Source: Candidatus Zixiibacteriota bacterium
GTDB taxonomy: Bacteria; Zixibacteria; MSB-5A5; GN15; PGXB01
Assembly (NCBI GenBank): GCA_900498245.1
Contig: LS998015.1
Location: 1,301,216 to 1,331,179 of the forward strand
Reading direction: 5' to 3'
DNA: 29,964 nt
Positions within the stretch are counted from its first letter, which is position 1; every line of letters begins with the position of its first letter. Position numbers and translations under genes: made by a program. Below are positions 25,889 through 29,964 of the stretch, in pieces. Below the pieces are notes generated by a model, which ran no database searches, was not told the DNA's origin, and saw nothing but the letters and a program-made list of their open reading frames with translations.

Positions 25889-25996
25889 ATGAAAACGGTG
25901 CGGAAAATGTCATCCGGCAAAACTGAAAGTTATTATTCCATTTCTATCCTCTCCCGCTATCGGCCCAAATCCTCATCCGGCCTGCAGGATGAGTAG
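25889..25996 (+). CDS. Possible 35-residue leader peptide ORF
   Basis: A short frame begins at ATG 25889 and ends at TAG 25994-25996, overlapping the hairpin described next. It encodes MKTVRKMSSGKTESYYSISI followed by 15 more residues. It has three Tyr, no His and no Phe. No ribosome site precedes it, but the ATG lies 9 bases past a -10 box, a spacing also seen before smpB and rlmN in this window. It may be a regulatory leader peptide, or may have no coding role. Confidence 0.2.
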   Translation: MKTVRKMSSGKTESYYSISILSRYRPKSSSGLQDE

Positions 25997-26001
25997 TTTT
26001 T
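25972..26001 (+). terminator. Hairpin with T tract: mtnA terminator or lyase attenuator
   Basis: CTCATCC (25972-25978), 8-base loop, GGATGAG (25987-25993), then TAG and TTTTT. The 9-mer TCATCCGGC inside the left arm also occurs at 25910-25918, so the right arm has a second possible pairing partner upstream. It lies between a promoter-like sequence and the lyase gene. Confidence 0.55.
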
Positions 26002-26056
26002 CTCCGAAAATATTATCTTACCATACAACCCATAGAATTTTATTTGCGAGGTATAT

Positions 26057-27580
26057 ATGGCTATTGTCCTTGACGGTTCCGGGCTGACCATAGAGAAACT
26101 GGTCAAAATCGCCCGCGACAACGAAAAAGTCGAACTGGCGCCCGCGGCGCTGGAGCGGATCAAAAAATGCCGCGCCATGCTCGATAAAAAAATCGAGGCG
26201 CACGAAATCATGTACGGCATCAATACCGGCATCGGCGAATTCTCCGAAGTGGTCCTTAATGATGCGCAAGTGCAGGATTTCCAGAAATATCTCATCTATA
26301 ACCATGCCGCCGGTATCGGCGATCCGGCCCCGGTCGAATATGTCCGCGGGGCGCTGGCGGCGCGTATCAATGTTCACGCCCACGGCAACTCCGGCATCCG
26401 CCCGGAAATAACGCTGGCGATGGTCGAGATGCTCAACCGCGGCGTCACCCCGTATGTCTGCCAGAAAGGATCGGTCGGGGCCTGCGGCGATCTCGCCCCG
26501 ATGGCCCAGATGGCCCTTCTGATGATGGGGGAGGGGAAAGCCTGGTTCAAAGGGGAACTCCTCGACGGCAAAACCGCCATGGAACGAGCCGGCATCCCGA
26601 TTCCGGGACTCAAGGCGCGCGACGGGCTGGGCTTTATCAACGGCTCAAATCTATTGACCGCCATGAGCGCCATATTTCTCTATGACGCCGCCCGATGGCT
26701 CAAGCAGGCCGAAATCGCCTGCGCCATGTCGCTCGAGGCGCTCAAGGCCAATATGAAGCCGTATCACCCCAAAATCCACGAGGTGCGCGGATTCAAGGGC
26801 GCGGTGCGCTCGGCGGCGGCGATTCTCAAATGTGTCGCCGGCGGGGACCTTTACGACGGGCGGCTCAAGTGCAAGGTGCAGGACGCCTACTCGATGCGCT
26901 CCACGCCGCAGGTGATCGGGGCGGCGCATGACGCCCTGGCGTACGCCCGCTCGCAGGTCGAAATCGAACTCAACGGGGTCGGCGACAACCCGATCTTTTT
27001 TGCCGAGGAGAACCTGCAACTTTCGGGGGCCAATTTCCAGGGGTCGCCGGTGTCGCTCCCGATGGATATGGCCGGGGCGGCGATCACGATGGTCTGTGTC
27101 CTCTCCGAAAGGCGGATGAACCGTCTCAATAACCCGGCGCTATCGGTGGGGCTGCCGCCGTTTTTAACCAAAGGGGCCGGGATGTTTTCCGGGCTGATGC
27201 TGAGCCAGTACACCGCCGACACGCTCATTGTCGAGCAGAGGATTCTCTCCGCGCCGGCGTCGATCCAGTCGATCCCGGCGGCCGCCGACCAGGAGGATTT
27301 TGTCTCGATGGGGATGAATACCGCCATCAAGAATTTCCAGATTCTCGAGAACGCCTACGGGGTCCTCGGGATCGAGTTCATGGCGGCGGCGCAGGCGCTC
27401 GATTTGCGCGACTACAAGTTCGGGCGCGGGACGACCGCGGCCAAAGAGGTGATCCGCAAGTATGTCGAGTTTCTCGATGTGGATCGTCCGCTGTACCCCG
27501 ATCATACCCGGATGCAGGGGCTAGTGCGCTCCGGCGAGATTCTGCACGCGGTCGAATCGGCAGTCGGACCATTGGAGTAG
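26057..27580 (+). CDS. MIO-dependent aromatic amino acid lyase, HutH family
   Basis: This is a 507-residue enzyme of the histidine/phenylalanine/tyrosine ammonia-lyase family. Numbering follows Pseudomonas HutH closely: Y53 (YGINTGIG), H83 (NHAAGIG), N195 (FINGSN), R281 (SMRSTPQV) and E413 (DQED) are all at or near the known catalytic positions. The MIO-forming tripeptide is A142-C143-G144 (GSVGACGDLAP) where the family norm is Ala-Ser-Gly. After QED, the residue is Phe where HutH usually has His (QEDFVSMG). No hutU, hutI or hutG gene is nearby. The substrate is therefore open: histidine, another aromatic amino acid, or a mutase reaction. GAGG lies 5 bases before the ATG. The 3' two-thirds is visibly richer in G+C than the neighbouring genes, and a relic of a similar 3' end lies downstream. 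Confidence 0.85.
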   Translation: MAIVLDGSGLTIEKLVKIARDNEKVELAPAALERIKKCRAMLDKKIEAHEIMYGINTGIGEFSEVVLNDAQVQDFQKYLIYNHAAGIGDPAPVEYVRGALAARINVHAHGNSGIRPEITLAMVEMLNRGVTPYVCQKGSVGACGDLAPMAQMALLMMGEGKAWFKGELLDGKTAMERAGIPIPGLKARDGLGFINGSNLLTAMSAIFLYDAARWLKQAEIACAMSLEALKANMKPYHPKIHEVRGFKGAVRSAAAILKCVAGGDLYDGRLKCKVQDAYSMRSTPQVIGAAHDALAYARSQVEIELNGVGDNPIFFAEENLQLSGANFQGSPVSLPMDMAGAAITMVCVLSERRMNRLNNPALSVGLPPFLTKGAGMFSGLMLSQYTADTLIVEQRILSAPASIQSIPAAADQEDFVSMGMNTAIKNFQILENAYGVLGIEFMAAAQALDLRDYKFGRGTTAAKEVIRKYVEFLDVDRPLYPDHTRMQGLVRSGEILHAVESAVGPLE

Positions 27581-27589
27581 AAGATTCCG

Positions 27590-27607
27590 GCGGGTCTGAG
27601 GACCCGC
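27590..27607. repeat. Hairpin GCGGGTC-TGAG-GACCCGC
   Basis: A perfect 7-bp stem (27590-27596 with 27601-27607) sits just after the lyase stop codon and before the relic copy. There is no T tract, so it is a palindromic repeat of the type seen throughout this end of the window, not a clear terminator. Confidence 0.6.
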
Positions 27608-27622
27608 GCGGCACGTAAAGGG

Positions 27623-27685
27623 GGGCTGGTGCGCTCATGCGAGATTCTGCACGCGGTGGAGACGGCAGTCGGGTCACTGGGATAG
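27623..27685 (+). pseudogene. Relic of a second MIO lyase 3' end
   Basis: These 21 codons, including the TAG stop, match the last 21 codons of the intact lyase (27518-27580). The relic reads GLVRSCEILHAVETAVGSLG against GLVRSGEILHAVESAVGPLE. Ten of the 21 codons differ and six of the differences are silent. Only about 40 bases lie between the two stop-to-start ends. Nothing upstream of 27623 resembles the gene, so this is a truncated remnant. Confidence 0.75.
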
Positions 27686-27703
27686 AAAGAGTTTCCTGTG
27701 CCC

Positions 27704-27723
27704 GGCAGACGTCCTCGTCTGCC
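27704..27723. repeat. 20-base palindromic repeat, C-G variant
   Basis: GGCAGACGTCCTCGTCTGCC forms a stem of eight or nine pairs. It has the same length and frame as GGCAGATGTCCACATCTGCC, found three times at the right end and once inverted at 27946. The change C7/G14 for T7/A14 keeps the pairing. Confidence 0.7.
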
Positions 27724-27763
27724 GAACGGTGTGGAGTAGGCACAATGCTCGTTACAATTGCAG

Positions 27764-27792
27764 GGGCGGACCTGAGTGTCCGCCCTTTTTTT
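27764..27792 (+). terminator. Hairpin with T run after the lyase region
   Basis: GGGCGGAC (27764-27771), loop CTGAGT, GTCCGCCC (27778-27785), then TTTTTTT. It could terminate lyase transcription after the relic. The stem also resembles the other palindromes of this region. Confidence 0.65.
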
Positions 27793-27828
27793 CAGTGCCA
27801 AACACAATTCCCCTAAAGGTTATATGTT

Positions 27829-27924
27829 CCGTCAGGTCCTTAATTCCGCCGAGGGCGGAATGATGACCTGACGGCAAAGTTAGCGTCAGTTCATCGCTTG
27901 CCGGGCTCGCTAAGGAACTGACGC
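27829..27924. repeat. Two nested-hairpin elements
   Basis: First element: CCGTCAGGTC (27829-27838) pairs with GACCTGACGG (27865-27874) around an inner stem ATTCCGCC/GGCGGAAT (27843-27850, 27854-27861). Second: GCGTCAGTTC (27883-27892) pairs with GAACTGACGC (27915-27924). The arms of both elements share GTCAGxTC, suggesting one family of extragenic palindromes. No coding frame is supported here. Confidence 0.7.
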
Positions 27925-27944
27925 AACTGCGAATATCGGCCCCC

Positions 27945-28047
27945 GGGCAGATGTGGACATCTGCCGCGCACATTATGGGCGTCCTTCCTGCAGGTCGAAA
28001 CCCTGGGGGTTTCGACATCTTCCTGATCCCCACCGCAAGCGGTGGGG
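27945..28047 (-). repeat. Composite palindromic repeat, inverted copy
   Basis: Read on the minus strand, this block has CCCCACCGC-AA-GCGGTGGGG (28028-28047), then GTCGAAACC/GGTTTCGAC (27994-28016), a linker ending in AATGTGCGC, and GGCAGATGTCCACATCTGCC (27946-27965). The same modules appear in plus orientation at 29530-29964, beyond the HEPN-like gene. Confidence 0.8.
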
Positions 28048-28379
28048 TACCCGTTGTGGGGCAAGAAGATAACATTTCAATAAAAGAAGCGAAGCCGATC
28101 GATTTTCGGGGTAAGGGGATGGATGGTATGGGGATGGGGGAGATTTGGGTTCGCTTTTCTGATACAAAACGGGGCCCCATTTTTGATGTCTTTTCTCTCA
28201 AGCGGTTGCGGAGTTTGAGATTACGGGAATCTTTTTGCGTAAATTCAGGCGCTAATTGGCGGGCGCAAAGACCGATCGGCTTTTGATAATATACGGACAT
28301 ATTTATGGACCTCTCTGTACCTATTAGCCCCCCGAACCGAGTCACACCGAATTGATACCGAAATTGCACCGTGCAGGGC

Positions 28380-28433
28380 ATTTGTAGGTCGGGTTCCGAG
28401 GCCCCGGAGGGGGCCGAGAAACCCGACATCTTT
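28380..28433 (-). repeat. Variant of the GTCG-stem repeat module
   Basis: GTCGGGTT (28388-28395) pairs with AACCCGAC (28420-28427) around an inner GGCCCC/GGGGCC stem. The outer flanks (TGTAGGTCG on one side, CGACATCTT on the other) match the flanks of the 27994-28020 module, in the same inverted orientation, while the stem sequence differs. Confidence 0.65.
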
Positions 28434-28524
28434 ATAAAAAAATCCAAAGTCAGACTGACAGAATCTGACAGGGGAACAAGATATATTGATGGGGTGAATT
28501 TTATGATAAATGAGGAGTTTATGC

Positions 28525-28552
28525 TTGCGATCTGAATGAATGGTGATATATT
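28525..28552 (+). promoter_or_regulatory. Putative promoter of the HEPN-like gene (TTGCGA-16-TATATT)
   Basis: TTGCGA at 28525-28530 and TATATT at 28547-28552. Transcription would start about 45 bases before ATG 28604 and about 135 bases before ATG 28694. Confidence 0.35.
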
Positions 28553-28603
28553 GGCTGTATCAACTGGGACTAAGACAGCTATTGAATTTTTCGGAAAAAT
28601 TGG

Positions 28604-29461
28604 ATGATGGTCAATGAATGGGCTGGCCCACAGCAAGCTATGGTTATCAGCTTAGGTAGGGTACAACTGTTCATTCTGATTAGGGATGTAAGGATGCCTT
28701 GGCAATTTGGAATATATAATCGCCGGCCATTTCAATCTCTGCTATATAGCATGGATTATTACTACAGAGAGGCCGAAAGATTATATAAGGAAGTGAAATC
28801 ACAGGATACTACAGATTGGACTAATTTAGATCAAAACCTTTGGATGAGGGAAAAAGCTGCTTCAAGGGCTTCATTTCTAATGGGTATAGCGAGCATTGAG
28901 GCTTTTGCAAATAATATTCTGTTGGACTTTTCTATAAGGAAAAAAGAGGATTTACCTAATGACATCCTAAATAAGTCGCAGAAAGAGCGACCGATAGATC
29001 GTTGGCGATTGGCTGATAAGGTCTATTTTCTGCCAACTTTATGCAATAAAGAGTTGACTCCCCCTGAGAATTACTTCAAGAAGGATTCGGAACCTTTTAC
29101 CATTTTTAAGGAACTCATCGGGATCAGGAATGGCATAATGCATGGCCGGCCATACCCATTTCGAGTGCTTTTTGAATTACGTTCAAATAAACAACATTTG
29201 GTATATGACGACTTTGATGACAACTTCTGGCCCATAACTCATATTCCCCGCGACTTTACCTCGTTTAATTTCGAATGCGCGAAAATCGCTTATGAAAATG
29301 CAAAATGGGTTATTGACTCCTTAAGGGATTTTATTGAAAAGTTGGAGAACGTTTATTTCAGAGAAGAAAATATAAAATTGATTAGTCCAATAATTCAAGA
29401 AGACGGCTTGACAAAGACGGAATTGATCAGAAACTATAAGAAGTATATTTCACATTTGTAA
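28604..29461 (+). CDS. HEPN-like domain protein, possible RNase
   Basis: I do not recognise a named family, but residues ~85-180 (numbered from ATG 28604) have the HEPN arrangement. A helix with ASFLMGIASIEAFANNILLDF is followed, after a variable segment, by KELIGIRNGIMHGRPY. This contains the R-N-x3-H catalytic pattern (R175, N176, H180) of HEPN ribonucleases. The C-terminal ~75 residues are helical (FECAKIAYENAKWVIDSLRD, then FIEKLENVYF). Start is uncertain: 28604 is the longest, while 28694 has AGGG 8 bases upstream and yields 255 residues beginning MPWQFGIYNRRPF. The gene is much more AT-rich than the rest of the window and lies between inverted sets of palindromic repeats, which suggests recent acquisition. 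HEPN proteins often serve in defence or toxin-antitoxin systems. No antitoxin or nucleotidyltransferase partner is seen. Confidence 0.75.
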   Translation: MMVNEWAGPQQAMVISLGRVQLFILIRDVRMPWQFGIYNRRPFQSLLYSMDYYYREAERLYKEVKSQDTTDWTNLDQNLWMREKAASRASFLMGIASIEAFANNILLDFSIRKKEDLPNDILNKSQKERPIDRWRLADKVYFLPTLCNKELTPPENYFKKDSEPFTIFKELIGIRNGIMHGRPYPFRVLFELRSNKQHLVYDDFDDNFWPITHIPRDFTSFNFECAKIAYENAKWVIDSLRDFIEKLENVYFREENIKLISPIIQEDGLTKTELIRNYKKYISHL

Positions 29462-29482
29462 ACTGATAAACTGGACAGGTGA

Positions 29483-29501
29483 CCCACAGCTCTGCTGTGG
29501 G
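29483..29501. repeat. Hairpin CCCACAGC-TCT-GCTGTGGG
   Basis: Perfect 8-bp stem 22 bases after the HEPN-like stop codon. The flanks (GTGA before, AT after) resemble those of the CCCACCGC-TT-GCGGTGGG hairpin at 29757-29774, so they are likely variants of one module. There is no T tract. Confidence 0.6.
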
Positions 29502-29529
29502 ATAGTACAGTGAGAGACATATTGTAATC

Positions 29530-29617
29530 ATGTCGAAACCGCAGGGGTTTCGATCTACAAGAAGAACGCCAATATTGTGCGCGGCAGATGTCCACATCTG
29601 CCCGAGGGATGATACGG
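29530..29617 (+). repeat. Composite palindromic repeat, plus orientation, copy 1
   Basis: TCGAAACC/GGTTTCGA stem (29533-29540 with 29546-29553), a linker CTACAAGAAGAACGCC and ATATTGTGCGC, the palindrome GGCAGATGTCCACATCTGCC (29583-29602), and a GAGGGATGATACGG tail. It has the short form of the first stem-loop. Confidence 0.85.
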
Positions 29618-29627
29618 TGCAGAGAAG

Positions 29628-29741
29628 ATGTCGAAACCCCGTCGCCCGGCAGGAGCCGGAACTCGGGGGATTTCGACCTACAAGAAGAATGCAGATATTG
29701 TGCGCGGCAGATGTCCACATCTGCCCGAGGGATGATACGGG
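29628..29741 (+). repeat. Composite palindromic repeat, plus orientation, copy 2
   Basis: It has the same order of modules as copy 1 but with a longer first stem-loop containing an inner CCGGC/GCCGG hairpin (29646-29659). The palindrome is at 29706-29725. The first ~105 bases are nearly identical to 29859-29964, with about three substitutions in the linker. Confidence 0.85.
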
Positions 29742-29756
29742 GCAGAAAATGGGTAA

Positions 29757-29834
29757 CCCACCGCTTGCGGTGGGCATCATGAAGCACCCCCAAACCCCAA
29801 AAGGCCACGCCGCCCATCCCGCAGTTTGGGGGTG
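29757..29834. repeat. Two further hairpins inside the repeat array
   Basis: CCCACCGC-TT-GCGGTGGG at 29757-29774 is the counterpart of the inverted 28028-28047 hairpin. CACCCCCAAAC (29785-29795) pairs with GTTTGGGGGTG (29824-29834), an 11-bp stem around 28 bases. Confidence 0.7.
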
Positions 29835-29858
29835 GCACCCAAGGGGGCAGATAATAAA

Positions 29859-29964
29859 GATGTCGAAACCCCGTCGCCCGGCAGGAGCCGGAACTCGGGG
29901 GATTTCGACCTACAAGAAGAACGCCGATAATGTGCGCGGCAGATGTCCACATCTGCCCGAGGGA
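29859..29964 (+). repeat. Composite palindromic repeat, plus orientation, copy 3 (runs to window edge)
   Basis: A close direct repeat of 29628-29733, with linker differences only. The palindrome is at 29938-29957. The sequence ends at GAGGGA, so further copies may lie beyond the window. Confidence 0.85.

Larger units (their letters stand above)
28052..28603. other. Non-coding stretch before the HEPN-like gene
   Basis: No convincing gene. Open frames on both strands run across the palindromic repeats and have no family resemblance. It contains a G-rich run (28112-28141), the GTCGGGTT/AACCCGAC module at 28380-28433, and a promoter-like TTGCGA (28525-28530), 16 bases, TATATT (28547-28552) pointing at the HEPN-like gene. 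Base composition becomes AT-rich after about 28430. Confidence 0.5.

Noticed and set aside
27752-28636. 294-codon open frame on the minus strand
   Set aside because: It runs through several hairpin repeats and a G-rich tract, its translation resembles no family, and the repeats alone explain its openness.
29434-29952. Minus-strand open frames of 117 and 172 codons
   Set aside because: They are translations of the palindromic repeat array. The protein repeats simply mirror the DNA repeats, and no ribosome site or domain is present.
29530-29964. CRISPR array
   Set aside because: The units are about 105 bases, contain several hairpins, and are not separated by unique spacers of constant length. 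No cas gene is near.

Overview
The window reads as a chromosomal stretch of an uncultured Gram-negative-type bacterium. Secretin and pilus-alignment genes, lipobox lipoproteins and a periplasmic amidase point to two membranes. The secreted peptidase ends in dockerin-like repeats of the type GDxNxxGxINILDxxxLINYLYxxGPAP, which I associate with candidate phylum Zixibacteria and relatives in the FCB group. That placement is from memory of the family style and was not tested. TGA is used as an ordinary stop at the ends of several genes.

Layout. 1-2174 (minus): smpB, a periplasmic N-acetylmuramoyl-L-alanine amidase and murI (cut by the window edge), overlapping by a few bases as an operon. 2262-3616 (plus): a nitrilase-superfamily amidohydrolase and a stand-alone response-regulator receiver. 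3689-6542 (plus): rlmN, an exported protein with a winged-helix-like segment, and a small lipoprotein. 6588-8420 (minus): an S41 C-terminal processing protease. 8831-11558 (plus): a HAD phosphatase, an AlkA-type DNA glycosylase and an M29 aminopeptidase broken by one in-frame TGA. 11612-13963 (minus): a secreted subtilase with PKD, cohesin-like and dockerin-like modules. 14264-14767: an orphan GspH/FimT-type pseudopilin.

15028-20362 is a type IV pilus (or related) alignment and secretin cluster: pilM, pilN, pilO, an AMIN-PilP fusion and a short PilQ without AMIN. The products would form the actin-like cytoplasmic ring, the inner-membrane dimer, the periplasmic link and the outer-membrane pore. 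No motor ATPase, platform or major pilin gene is in view. A Big_1-type lipoprotein follows behind a terminator. 22722-25836 holds an acyl-CoA/AMP ligase, yjbQ and mtnA, tightly packed. 26057-27580 is a MIO-type aromatic amino acid lyase (HutH family) with Ala-Cys-Gly instead of Ala-Ser-Gly, preceded by a possible leader-peptide attenuator.

27581 to the end is accessory DNA. It contains a relic of a second lyase 3' end, many hairpin-forming repeats, and an AT-rich gene for a HEPN-like protein. Composite palindromic repeats stand in opposite orientations on the two sides of that gene. The best candidates for something undescribed are this repeat/HEPN block, the in-frame TGA in the M29 gene, the AMIN/PilP rearrangement, and the leader region of the MIO lyase.
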